Assembly (NCBI GenBank): GCA_903907475.1
Contig: CAIVOB010000139.1
Location: 1-17,261, forward strand
Length of the DNA stretch: 17,261 nt
Direction: 5' to 3'
Source: Candidatus Omnitrophota bacterium
GTDB taxonomy: Bacteria; Omnitrophota; Gorgyraeia; Gygaellales; Profunditerraquicolaceae
Below the pieces are notes generated by a model that worked only from the letters and a program-made list of their open reading frames with translations, had not been told where the DNA came from and ran no database searches. Position numbers and translations under genes: made by a program. Of the stretch, positions 1-7,080 are shown one piece after another (position 1 is the stretch's first letter; each line of letters starts with the position of its first letter).

Positions 1-621
1 AATCAATAAACTTTTTTGCCGATACTCCTTATCATAAAGGGCATAAATTACTAAAGTTAACCCAAAAAACCAAGATACCCCGATATGCGTGTAAAAACAA
101 AGCGTGAGAAAAAAAATCGCCGGTAATATTCTTGCTCGAAACAAGAAACTCAAAGCGGTTATTCCAAAAATAAATGCCCAAGTTGAAGGAAGGTGATTAA
201 TTAATGAGAAATAAAAAGCGGTGCAAGAACCACAAGCCACGAGCGTAAAAAACGCCGATGCCGGATTAAAGTGAAAACGTATAAATCTCCAAAGTACAAA
301 AATAAATAAAAGCGGAGTAAAAGTTTCAAATATTTTAGCCAAAATGATCGGCCCGCATCCTAATTTCAATAAAGACGCTAAAAATAACTGAAAAAACGGC
401 GGATAAATATTAACTCTACCAAATGGAGCGTATTGCCAAAAATCCCACCCGCTATACCCTCCAGCCTGATTAAATCCCCAGGCCGAAAGCAGATGATAAT
501 AAATATCCATAAATTGGGGCAAAATTAACCAACGCGTGATCTGCAAAACAGCAATAGTAAAAATAATAATTTTGCTTAACGAATCCCAACTATACTGTTT
601 AGAAAAATAGCGCTTAATCAT
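1..621 (-). CDS. Multi-pass membrane glycosyltransferase, GT-C-like (C-terminus beyond window)
   Basis: An open frame of 207 codons runs from the ATG at 621-619 off the left edge with no stop. The protein is strongly hydrophobic with about six or seven membrane segments (roughly residues 16-36, 73-90, 92-112, 122-140, 146-162, 165-178, 181-196). A first outer loop after the first segment carries Asp39 in MDIYYH and a downstream YPPFF (about 73-77). A short first loop with Asp followed by Tyr/His and a later YPP is typical of GT-C enzymes that use polyprenyl-phosphate sugars, so I infer a lipid-linked sugar transferase or related membrane protein. The start lies 3 bases after the truA stop, in the same frame, so it is probably co-transcribed and coupled. 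The only SD-like stretch (AAGGG) sits within the end of truA and is rather far from the ATG. Substrate and family number cannot be given. Confidence 0.75.
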   Translation of the reverse strand, partial: MIKRYFSKQYSWDSLSKIIIFTIAVLQITRWLILPQFMDIYYHLLSAWGFNQAGGYSGWDFWQYAPFGRVNIYPPFFQLFLASLLKLGCGPIILAKIFETFTPLLFIFVLWRFIRFHFNPASAFFTLVACGSCTAFYFSLINHLPSTWAFIFGITALSFLFRARILPAIFFLTLCFYTHIGVSWFFGLTLVIYALYDKEYRQKSLLI

Positions 622-624
622 ATT

Positions 625-1386
625 TTAATATTTTACCCTTAAAAGATAAAGCCCGTGAGCAGGAACAGTCGGGCCTGCCAATCTGCGCTCCCGGGATTTT
701 AAAATTCTTAACATCGTCCCTTGCTCAAAATGGCCTCGCCCAATCTCTAAAAGAGTGCCAACAATATTTCGCACCATATTATATAAAAAACTATCCGCTT
801 GAATATCTATCTGAACAAACGCACCTTTAGTAATAAGCTTAATTGACTTGATATTGCGCACCGGATTTCTCTCTCGGGAATCCTGAGCGGCAAAGGCAGC
901 AAAATTATGTTTACCTAAAAGGACTTTGGCTTCCTGACGCATCAATTTAATATTCAGAGGATAATGGAAAAAATAAACTTTTTTTGCCAAAAGTGCCGCA
1001 GAATATTTACGATTTAAAATCGTGTAGCGATAAACTTTAGATTTAGCACAAAAACGGCTATTAAAATTCAAAGGAACTTTTTGAATTTGCGAAACCTTGA
1101 TATCTTCCGGCAATAAACAGTTTATTGCCCAGCGCAAACGCGTTAAAGATAGCTTGGTATTTGTTTTAAAATTCGCTACTTGACCTAAGGCATGCACGCC
1201 GGCGTCCGTGCGACCGGCGACAGTTAACTGCACGTTCTCCTGGAGAATCTTCTTTAGGGTAAGTTGCAAAACATTCTGGATAGTTTTGTTAGAACGATAA
1301 GTTTTTTGGGCTTTTAAACCGTTTTGAATCTGCCAACCATGATAATGCGTACCATCATACTCTATTTTGAGTTTGAGATTAAGCAT
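625..1386 (-). CDS. truA: tRNA pseudouridine(38-40) synthase TruA
   Basis: This 253-residue protein matches the TruA family in length and opening (KIEYDGTHYHGWQ). It converts uridines 38-40 of the tRNA anticodon arm to pseudouridine. The signature AGRTDAGVHALGQV contains the catalytic Asp61, and the C-terminal region has the expected FLYNMVRNIVGTLLEIGRG stretch (family knowledge: RNA-binding and folding core). Between GWQ and the first helix it carries a slightly longer linker (KAQKTYRSNK) than most TruA proteins. The start overlaps the end of asd by 25 bases, there is no strong Shine-Dalgarno sequence, and no other Met is near. I therefore infer translational coupling to asd. Confidence 0.95.
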   Translation of the reverse strand: MLNLKLKIEYDGTHYHGWQIQNGLKAQKTYRSNKTIQNVLQLTLKKILQENVQLTVAGRTDAGVHALGQVANFKTNTKLSLTRLRWAINCLLPEDIKVSQIQKVPLNFNSRFCAKSKVYRYTILNRKYSAALLAKKVYFFHYPLNIKLMRQEAKVLLGKHNFAAFAAQDSRERNPVRNIKSIKLITKGAFVQIDIQADSFLYNMVRNIVGTLLEIGRGHFEQGTMLRILKSRERRLAGPTVPAHGLYLLRVKY

Positions 1387-2387
1387 TCGGCAATTTGCAC
1401 GGCATTAGATGCTGCCCCTTTACGTAAATTATCGGCAACAACCCAAAGCCATAAACCTTTTTTATCGAAAGCATCCTGACGGATACGCCCGACAAAAGTT
1501 TCATCCCGCCCTTCTACATCTTTTGGCATAGGATAGATATTATTTTTAGGCTCATCCAGCAACACAATTCCCGGAGCCTTGGATAAAAGTTCACGCGCTT
1601 TCTGGGCAGTGATGGGCTTAACGGTTTCAATATAAATCGATTCGGAGTGGCCCGTTCTTACCGGCACACGCACCGTGGTAGCAGAAATTTTAATCTTAGG
1701 AGCATGCATAATTTTATGCGTCTCATGCACCAACTTCCATTCTTCATTGGTATAATCACCTTCGACAAAACTACCAATATGCGGAAAGCAATTATAAGCC
1801 AATTGCTGGGGCATAGATTTCTGCGTCAAATTAACTTGCAAATTACCAAATCCGCCCTGCACGATCTGCGTAATTTCGTTATTTAACTGCTCCACCGCGC
1901 TTTTGCCCGCGCCGCTAGAAGCTTGTAAAGTAGTAACCACGATCTTTTTAATCCCAACTTTTTTATGGATCGGATTTAAAGCCACCACCATTTGAATCGT
2001 CGAGCAATTAGGATTAGAAATAATACCTTTATGCTTCTTCACGTCATTGCCGTTTACTTCAGGCACGACCAACGGCACATTTTTATCCATACGAAAATCT
2101 GCGCCATTATCAATTACTACCGCCCCTCTTTTTACCGCCTCGGCGGCAAAAGTCACGGCTGCGCCTTTTTCACCTTCAGTGCCGGCAAATAAAGCAATAT
2201 CAATCCCGCAAAAACCATCCGCTGTAATCGGCTCCACGCTGTAAGTATCATTATCAACCTGGATATTCCGGGCAGAACGGGCGAAAACTTTTAAATTATT
2301 AACCGGAAATTTACGCTGCTTTAAAACTCGCAGCATCTCCACTCCCACCACCCCTGCACCAATTACCGCCACATTATATTTTTTCAT
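1362..2387 (-). CDS. asd: Aspartate-semialdehyde dehydrogenase
   Basis: This 341-residue enzyme reduces beta-aspartyl phosphate to aspartate semialdehyde with NADPH, the branch point toward lysine/diaminopimelate, threonine and methionine. The N-terminus shows a Rossmann motif, AVIGAGVVGVEMLRVL (7-22). The catalytic Cys128 lies in SNPNCST. Near residue 240 the VPVRTGHSE stretch supplies the active-site His. Family length is about 330-370, so the gene is complete. The ATG at 2387 has a good AGGAG ribosome site 7 bases upstream (2396-2400). A 90-base structured repeat lies between this gene and leuB, and the gene overlaps truA at its end. It shares its transcript with leucine genes, but no dapA or hom neighbour is seen. 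Confidence 0.96.
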   Translation of the reverse strand: MKKYNVAVIGAGVVGVEMLRVLKQRKFPVNNLKVFARSARNIQVDNDTYSVEPITADGFCGIDIALFAGTEGEKGAAVTFAAEAVKRGAVVIDNGADFRMDKNVPLVVPEVNGNDVKKHKGIISNPNCSTIQMVVALNPIHKKVGIKKIVVTTLQASSGAGKSAVEQLNNEITQIVQGGFGNLQVNLTQKSMPQQLAYNCFPHIGSFVEGDYTNEEWKLVHETHKIMHAPKIKISATTVRVPVRTGHSESIYIETVKPITAQKARELLSKAPGIVLLDEPKNNIYPMPKDVEGRDETFVGRIRQDAFDKKGLWLWVVADNLRKGAASNAVQIAECLISNSK

Positions 2388-2418
2388 CTTTTAAGCTCCT
2401 ATATATTAATTTTCAAAG

Positions 2419-2508
2419 TTAGCGGGTCCTGCCACTGCGGCACCCTTTTTTTGTCCTCGCTGCGGCTGCGGGCAAAAAAATGGGAAGCGCCTCCGTGTCA
2501 CCCGCTAA
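2419..2508 (-). repeat. Constant-end/variable-core palindromic element, copy 1 (leuB-asd)
   Basis: This 90-base element has perfect 9-bp terminal inverted repeats: TTAGCGGGT at 2419-2427 and ACCCGCTAA at 2500-2508. Inside, the plus strand continues CCTGCCACTGCGGCACCC from the left end, while the right end has GCGCCTCCGTGTC. The inner arms TTTTTTTG (2446-2453) and CAAAAAAA (2473-2480) also pair, so the whole element folds as one long interrupted hairpin. A second copy at 15857-15945 shares the outer blocks almost base for base but has a different core. It starts 3 bases after the leuB stop on the transcribed strand. No T-run follows it, so it is not a classic terminator. Confidence 0.9.
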
Positions 2509-2511
2509 TAA

Positions 2512-3561
2512 CTATATACTCTTAACTATTAAATCCCCCACTTCAGTGGTGGAATAACCCATCTTACCAGCGGCCAAAGATTTAATATCCTTAGCCACCA
2601 ATTTAATTACTGCCTGCTCAATTGCTTTACCGGCTTTCTCCTCACCTAAATTCTCTAACATCATTCCTACGGCACAAATCGCCGCTAAAGGATTAATAAT
2701 ATTCTTACCGGTATATTTCGGCGCGCGTCCTCCAATTGGTTCAAACATCGATACTCCTTGCGGATTGATATTTCCACCTGCGGCAATCCCCATCCCACCT
2801 TGGATCATCGCGCCTAAATCCGTAATAATATCACCAAACATATTATCGGTAACAATCACATCAAACCACTCCGGATTCTTGACAAACCACATTGTTGTGG
2901 CATCAACATGCGCATAGTCAGTGGCCACGTCCGGATATTCTTTAGCAACTTCATTAAAAGTACGCTGCCAAAGATCCCAGGCAAAAGTCAAAACATTAGT
3001 TTTGCCGCACAGTGTTAATTTTTTACGCTTGTTACGCTTGCGCGTAAATTCAAAAGCATAACGAATGCAACGTTCCACGCCTTGACGCGTGTTATAAGAA
3101 ATCTGAATCGCAACTTCATTTTTAGTATTCTTATTCTGAAATTCACCCATACCTTTATATAACCCTTCAGAATTCTCGCGCACCACCACAAAATCAATAT
3201 CTTCCGGTTTTTTATCCTTGAGCGGGCAAAAATTCGCGTTATAAAGTTTTACCGGACGCAGATTAATATACTGATCTAAAGCAAATCTTAATTTTAACAA
3301 TACTCCGGTCTCAATCACACCGGGTTTAACTTCAGGATCTCCTACTGCGCCAAGATAAATCGCGGAATATTTTTTTAACTCCGCAATATCGGCATCATCA
3401 ACAAGTTTACCGGTCTTTAAATATCTTTGGCCGCTAAAATCAAAACTTTTGGTCTCATATTGAAATCCAAATTTCTTGGCCGCTACCGCAAGAACCTTTA
3501 ATCCTTCATTAACAACTTCAGGACCTGTTCCATCACCGGGTATAACTGCAATTTTGTACAT
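2512..3561 (-). CDS. leuB: 3-isopropylmalate dehydrogenase
   Basis: This 349-residue member of the isocitrate/isopropylmalate dehydrogenase family carries out the oxidative decarboxylation of 3-isopropylmalate in leucine synthesis. Family residues visible are Arg92 and Arg102 (LRF, LRPVKLY), Arg128 in VVRENSEGLY, Tyr135, Lys187, Asp220, and Asp244/Asp248 in DNMFGDIITDLG. The GDPxVxxGVIE and VDATTM stretches resemble actinobacterial-type LeuB rather than the RELTGGIYFG type of E. coli. The coenzyme loop reads GGRAPKYTGK (277-286): Lys-Tyr replaces the Asp-Ile of NAD-dependent LeuB, and the usual His is absent. The ATG has a strong AAGGAG ribosome site. Adjacency to leuC and leuD supports LeuB over homoisocitrate or tartrate dehydrogenase, which stay possible from sequence alone. 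Confidence 0.88.
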   Translation of the reverse strand: MYKIAVIPGDGTGPEVVNEGLKVLAVAAKKFGFQYETKSFDFSGQRYLKTGKLVDDADIAELKKYSAIYLGAVGDPEVKPGVIETGVLLKLRFALDQYINLRPVKLYNANFCPLKDKKPEDIDFVVVRENSEGLYKGMGEFQNKNTKNEVAIQISYNTRQGVERCIRYAFEFTRKRNKRKKLTLCGKTNVLTFAWDLWQRTFNEVAKEYPDVATDYAHVDATTMWFVKNPEWFDVIVTDNMFGDIITDLGAMIQGGMGIAAGGNINPQGVSMFEPIGGRAPKYTGKNIINPLAAICAVGMMLENLGEEKAGKAIEQAVIKLVAKDIKSLAAGKMGYSTTEVGDLIVKSI

Positions 3562-3590
3562 TGAGCTCCTTAATTTTTTGTCTAGCGAAA

Positions 3591-3648
3591 TCCTGACGAG
3601 TGTAATAATATTTTTATAAAAAATATTATTACATATTACGAGTCAGGA
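3591..3648. repeat. Two-stem hairpin element with GAG/TWTTACGA internal loop, copy A (leuD-leuB)
   Basis: The outer arms TCCTGAC (3591-3597) and GTCAGGA (3642-3648) pair perfectly. The inner arms pair over 15 bp (3601-3615 with 3619-3633) around a 3-base loop. Between the two stems lie GAG (3598-3600) on one side and TATTACGA (3634-3641) on the other. The element at 14787-14845 has the same internal loop, stem lengths and layout with entirely different stem sequences. This copy begins about 10 bases after the leuD stop and ends about 30 bases before the leuB start. No T-run follows in the transcribed (minus) direction, so it is not a standard terminator. It could be an mRNA-processing or stability hairpin, or a small mobile palindrome. 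Confidence 0.85.
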
Positions 3649-3658
3649 CCTCTGTCGA

Positions 3659-4150
3659 TTATTTTACTTTATTCTTCTTAATATAATTAATTAAACCACC
3701 ACTAGCAACAATTTGCTGTAAAAACTCCGGGAACGCCTGAGTTTTATAACTCTCATTCTGGGTAATATTTTTAATGATCCCGGTCGCTAAATCAATCTCA
3801 ATCATATCCCCGTGATTAATCTGTTCAATTTGAGCAGTCTCTAAAAAAGGTAAGCCGATGTTGATTGCATTTCTAAAAAATATCGCCGCGAAACTTTTCG
3901 CCAAGACCGCCGCTACGCCACACCCCTTAATCGCCAAAGGAGCATGTTCCCGGCTGGAACCACAGCCAAAATTATTACCCGCCACAATAATATCTCCGGG
4001 GCTGACTGCCTGAGAAAAATTAGGATTAATCGTCTCCATGCAATGCTTTCCCAGCTCCGCAGCATCAGTCGAAACTAAATATTTAGCGGCAATAATATCA
4101 TCAGTATTAATATCATTGCCAAATTTATGTACTTTTCCTTTTATTATCAT
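3659..4150 (-). CDS. leuD: 3-isopropylmalate dehydratase small subunit
   Basis: This 163-residue protein has the length of the compact (archaeal/anaerobe-type) LeuD swivel domain, shorter than the roughly 200-residue E. coli form. It partners LeuC to isomerise 2-isopropylmalate to 3-isopropylmalate. Visible family motifs are [11 protein letters not shown] near the N-terminus, [12 protein letters not shown] (about 59-70) for substrate recognition, and [16 protein letters not shown]. Its ATG overlaps the leuC stop in an ATGA arrangement (4147-4150), giving tight coupling and equal dosage of the two subunits. The same fold serves homoaconitase, but the leuC/leuB neighbours favour leucine synthesis. 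Confidence 0.94.
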   Translation of the reverse strand: MIIKGKVHKFGNDINTDDIIAAKYLVSTDAAELGKHCMETINPNFSQAVSPGDIIVAGNNFGCGSSREHAPLAIKGCGVAAVLAKSFAAIFFRNAINIGLPFLETAQIEQINHGDMIEIDLATGIIKNITQNESYKTQAFPEFLQQIVASGGLINYIKKNKVK

Positions 4151-5406
4151 TTGAGATTATCCGGATGCGTAATTTTCCCAGTCAAAGCGGAAGCCGCGGC
4201 CACCGCCGGATTGGACAAATAGACAAAGGACTTTGGCGAACCCATTCTCCCTAAGAAATTTCTATTCGTAGTGGCAATTGCCACTTCTCCATCCGCAAGA
4301 ATTCCCATGTGCCCGCCTAAACAGGGCCCGCAAGTAGGAGTAGAAAATATTCCACCGGCACGCACAAAAATTTCTGCCAGCCCTTCTTTTACTGCCTGCA
4401 AATATATTTTTTGCGTCGCGGGAAAAATAATTAATTTTACGCCACGCGCCACTTTTTTATTTTTCAGTAATTTAGCAGCAATCCGTAAATCAGAAATTCT
4501 GCCATTAGTACAAGATCCGATTACCACCTGATCAACCTTAATATTTTTTAAGCTCCTGGCCGGCCTAACATTACTGGGTAAATGCGGACAGGCGACTTGC
4601 GGCTCAAGCTTACTCACGTCCCAGGTATAGATCTTCTCATAAACCGCGTCATTATCAGATTGATAAAATTTCGGTTTGCGCTTAAAAGCAGCAACGTACT
4701 TTTTAGTTATGGCGTCCGGAGCAATTAATCCGGCCCGCGCTCCGGCTTCAATTGCCATATTGCACATTGAAAAACGGTCATCCATTCCTAATTTAGAAAT
4801 CACCGGCCCGCAAAATTCCATCACTTTATATAATGCCCCATCAACTCCAATCTGGCCAATCGTATAAAGAATAAGGTCCTTGCCGGTAACCCATTTATTT
4901 AATTTCCCTTGAAAAACAAATTTAATTGTCGGCGGAACTTTAAGCCAACATTGACCGTCAATATAAGCGCGCGCCAAATCCGTGGAACCCATCCCGGTAG
5001 CGTACGCCCCCAATGCCCCGTAAGTACAAGTATGAGAATCCGCCCCGATCACCAAATCACCGGGTAAAACAATCCCTTTTTCCGGTAAAAGCGCATGTTC
5101 AATCCCCATACAACCAACTTCAAAATAGTTTTTTATCTCCTGCTCTTTAGCAAAATCTGCCAGCACCTGGCACTGATTAGCGCTTTTGGCGTCTTTTGCC
5201 GGAGCAAAATGATCCGGAACTAAAACAATTTTATTTTTATTGAAAACTTTCTTAAAACCTGATTTTTTAAACTCCGCGATCGCTAGCGGCGCGGTAATAT
5301 CATTAGCGAGAGCCACATCCACATGCGCTTGAATAAATTCACCGGGCTTAATCTGTTTTTGCGAACAGTGCGCTAATAACAATTTTTCCGCTAAAGTATA
5401 ACCCAT
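4147..5406 (-). CDS. leuC: 3-isopropylmalate dehydratase large subunit
   Basis: This 419-residue aconitase-superfamily protein is of the short LeuC/HacA type (about 420 residues, against about 466 in E. coli). The three [4Fe-4S] ligands are visible: Cys299 in VIGSCTNGR, then Cys359 and Cys362 in TPTCGPCLGG. GADSHTCTYGALGAYATGMGSTD (121-143) is the conserved substrate and cluster region. With LeuD it converts 2-isopropylmalate to 3-isopropylmalate. The start follows fabF by 33 AT-rich bases and has no convincing Shine-Dalgarno sequence, which suggests weak or coupled initiation. The short LeuC/LeuD type also includes homoaconitase-like enzymes, so substrate identity rests partly on the adjacent leuB. 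Confidence 0.94.
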   Translation of the reverse strand: MGYTLAEKLLLAHCSQKQIKPGEFIQAHVDVALANDITAPLAIAEFKKSGFKKVFNKNKIVLVPDHFAPAKDAKSANQCQVLADFAKEQEIKNYFEVGCMGIEHALLPEKGIVLPGDLVIGADSHTCTYGALGAYATGMGSTDLARAYIDGQCWLKVPPTIKFVFQGKLNKWVTGKDLILYTIGQIGVDGALYKVMEFCGPVISKLGMDDRFSMCNMAIEAGARAGLIAPDAITKKYVAAFKRKPKFYQSDNDAVYEKIYTWDVSKLEPQVACPHLPSNVRPARSLKNIKVDQVVIGSCTNGRISDLRIAAKLLKNKKVARGVKLIIFPATQKIYLQAVKEGLAEIFVRAGGIFSTPTCGPCLGGHMGILADGEVAIATTNRNFLGRMGSPKSFVYLSNPAVAAASALTGKITHPDNLK

Positions 5407-5439
5407 ATTTTTATTTTAAATTTTTTAAGAAGTCTTTTA

Positions 5440-6681
5440 TTATTTAAACTTCTTTACGATGAGAGAGGCATTGTGTCCGCCGAACCCTAAAGAATTAGAC
5501 ATGCAGGCGTTAATATCCGCGCGACGGGCGGTATTAGGCACATAATCTAAATCACACTCCGGATCCGGGTATTCATAATTAATGGTAGGAGGAACAACAC
5601 CGTCTTTAATCGTTAAACAACAGGTAACAAATTCTACTCCGCCAGCCGCACCCAAAAGATGCCCGGTCATGGATTTAATCGAAGAAACCATCACCTTTTT
5701 AGCATGCGCGCCAAAAGCTTTCTTCATTGATAAAGTTTCAATCTTATCATTAAGTTTCGTCGAAGTGCCATGCGCATTAATATAATTAATCTGCTCCGGA
5801 TTTAGTTGTGCATCTTTTAAGGCCATCGTCATGGCTGCTGCTGCTCCCTGCCCATCAGGATCGGGTGCGGTAATATGATAAGCATCACAAGTTGAACCAT
5901 ATCCCACGATCTCAGCAATAATCGGGGCATTTCTTTTTTGAGCATGTTCTAAAGTTTCTAAAACTACCAAACCGCTTCCTTCAGCCATAACAAAACCATT
6001 GCGTTCTTTATCAAACGGCCGGCTGGCCCTCTGAGGATCATCATTTCTAGTAGATAACGCCCGTAACGCGCAAAAACCCCCGACCGCAGTAGGTACAATA
6101 CAGCTTTCCGTTCCGCCGGTAATCATAATATCCGCATCGCCATAAAGAATCGTGCGGTAAGCTTCTCCAATCGCGTGTGAACCGGAAGCGCAAGCTGTCG
6201 CGACGCAAGAATTAGGCCCTTTAAAACCATGGATAATCGCTACTAATCCACTGGCTTCATTAACAATTAACATCGGAATCAGAAACGGTGATAATCTTGA
6301 CGGCCCTTTATTCAAAAGAATCTTATGCTCTTCCTCAATGGTATGTAAACTTCCGATACCGGAACCGATAATTACTCCAATCCGGGTAAGATCTTCATTC
6401 TCTAAAATCAGCCCCGATGAATCTACTGCTTGCTTAGCAGCGGCGACCGCAAACTGCACGAACTTGGCGGTACGTTTGACATCTTTAATTGAAATTCCAT
6501 AAGCGGTAGGATCAAAATTCTTTACTTCCGCGGCAATGCGCGAATCAAAAGCTTTAGCATCAAAACTGGTAATTGGGCCAACCCCGCATTTGCCATCTTT
6601 TAAAGATTGCCAAAAAGAAGTAACATCATTGCCAACCGGAGAAATAACTCCCAAACCTGTAATGACCACTCTTTTTTTCAT
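5440..6681 (-). CDS. fabF: Beta-ketoacyl-ACP synthase II
   Basis: This 413-residue condensing enzyme extends acyl-ACP with malonyl-ACP. The Cys-His-His triad is visible: Cys164 in VATACASGSHAIGEA, His304 in NAHGTST, and His341 in SMTGHLLGAAGG. The N-terminus (KRVVITGLGVISPVGND) and overall length are typical of FabF. The start ATG at 6681 has AAGGGG upstream. It follows acpP after 96 bases that contain a perfect 12-bp hairpin, and leuC follows 33 bases after its stop. FabB-type function cannot be excluded by motif alone, but the position next to acpP is classic for FabF. Confidence 0.97.
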   Translation of the reverse strand: MKKRVVITGLGVISPVGNDVTSFWQSLKDGKCGVGPITSFDAKAFDSRIAAEVKNFDPTAYGISIKDVKRTAKFVQFAVAAAKQAVDSSGLILENEDLTRIGVIIGSGIGSLHTIEEEHKILLNKGPSRLSPFLIPMLIVNEASGLVAIIHGFKGPNSCVATACASGSHAIGEAYRTILYGDADIMITGGTESCIVPTAVGGFCALRALSTRNDDPQRASRPFDKERNGFVMAEGSGLVVLETLEHAQKRNAPIIAEIVGYGSTCDAYHITAPDPDGQGAAAAMTMALKDAQLNPEQINYINAHGTSTKLNDKIETLSMKKAFGAHAKKVMVSSIKSMTGHLLGAAGGVEFVTCCLTIKDGVVPPTINYEYPDPECDLDYVPNTARRADINACMSNSLGFGGHNASLIVKKFK

Positions 6682-6715
6682 TAAATACGACCCCTTAAAT
6701 TAAATCCTCATTATA

Positions 6716-6752
6716 AATTTACCCCGCCAAAGCCATTCATGCGGGGTAAATT
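6716..6752 (-). promoter_or_regulatory. Strong hairpin between acpP and fabF
   Basis: The arms AATTTACCCCGC (6716-6727) and GCGGGGTAAATT (6741-6752) pair perfectly over 12 bp around a 13-base loop. In the direction of transcription the sequence after the hairpin is TATAATGAGGA, with no T-run, so this is not a normal intrinsic terminator. It lies downstream of acpP, whose product is usually needed in large excess over fatty-acid enzymes. I infer a 3' stabilising or partial-attenuation hairpin that uncouples acpP from fabF levels. Confidence 0.7.
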
Positions 6753-6777
6753 ATTAACTTGTTATTAAATCAGCTGC

Positions 6778-7014
6778 TTATTTAGCGCTTTTTTCATCAA
6801 TATATTTGATGGCATCGCCAACCGTGGTAATCTTTTCGGCGTCCTCATCAGGAATCTCGATTCCAAACTCCTCTTCTAAAGCCATTACTAATTCTACGGT
6901 ATCTAATGAATCCGCGCCTAAATCATCCACAAATGATGCCTCAAGAGTAACCTCTTCAGGTTTTACACCTAACTGCTCTGCGATAATTGATTTTACTTTC
7001 TCTTGTGATGCCAT
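6778..7014 (-). CDS. acpP: Acyl carrier protein
   Basis: This 78-residue acidic protein carries growing acyl chains on a 4'-phosphopantetheine arm. The attachment residue is Ser36 in [22 protein letters not shown]. The frame stays open for 10 more codons upstream (to 7044, [10 protein letters not shown]), but I reject that longer start. The ATG at 7014 ([10 protein letters not shown]) has a perfect AAGGAGGA ribosome site 6 bases upstream and gives the normal ACP length, whereas the extension would include the ribosome site itself. It lies between fabG and fabF with a hairpin on each side. Confidence 0.97.
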   Translation of the reverse strand: MASQEKVKSIIAEQLGVKPEEVTLEASFVDDLGADSLDTVELVMALEEEFGIEIPDEDAEKITTVGDAIKYIDEKSAK

Positions 7015-7020
7015 TCTATT

Positions 7021-7028
7021 TCCTCCTT
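7021..7028 (-). promoter_or_regulatory. Shine-Dalgarno site that decides the acpP start
   Basis: On the minus strand AAGGAGGA ends 6 bases before the ATG at 7014-7012, ideal spacing. This is among the strongest ribosome sites in the window and fits the high ACP demand. It shows that translation begins at 7014 and not at the upstream in-frame ATG at 7044. Confidence 0.9.
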
Positions 7029-7040
7029 GTGTAGAGACAC

Positions 7041-7072
7041 ACACCCGCGCAATTCATATTAGCGTGGGGTGT
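7041..7072 (-). promoter_or_regulatory. Hairpin upstream of acpP
   Basis: On the plus strand ACACCC (7041-7046) pairs with GGGTGT (7067-7072), and CGC (7048-7050) pairs with GCG (7062-7064) around an 11-base AT-rich loop. It lies in the 66-base gap between the fabG stop and the acpP ribosome site, 12 bases upstream of the latter. It may be a processing site giving acpP its own 5' end. No promoter is obvious. Confidence 0.5.
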
Positions 7073-7080
7073 CATTCATT

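Noticed and set aside
2419..2508. Reading the repeats at 2419 and 15857 as intrinsic terminators
   Set aside because: Their T- or A-runs lie inside the hairpin rather than after it, and no T-run follows the closing stem in the transcribed direction.
7015..7044. Longer acpP reading frame starting [10 protein letters not shown]
   Set aside because: It would translate across the AAGGAGGA ribosome site, and the 78-residue form from 7014 has normal ACP length.
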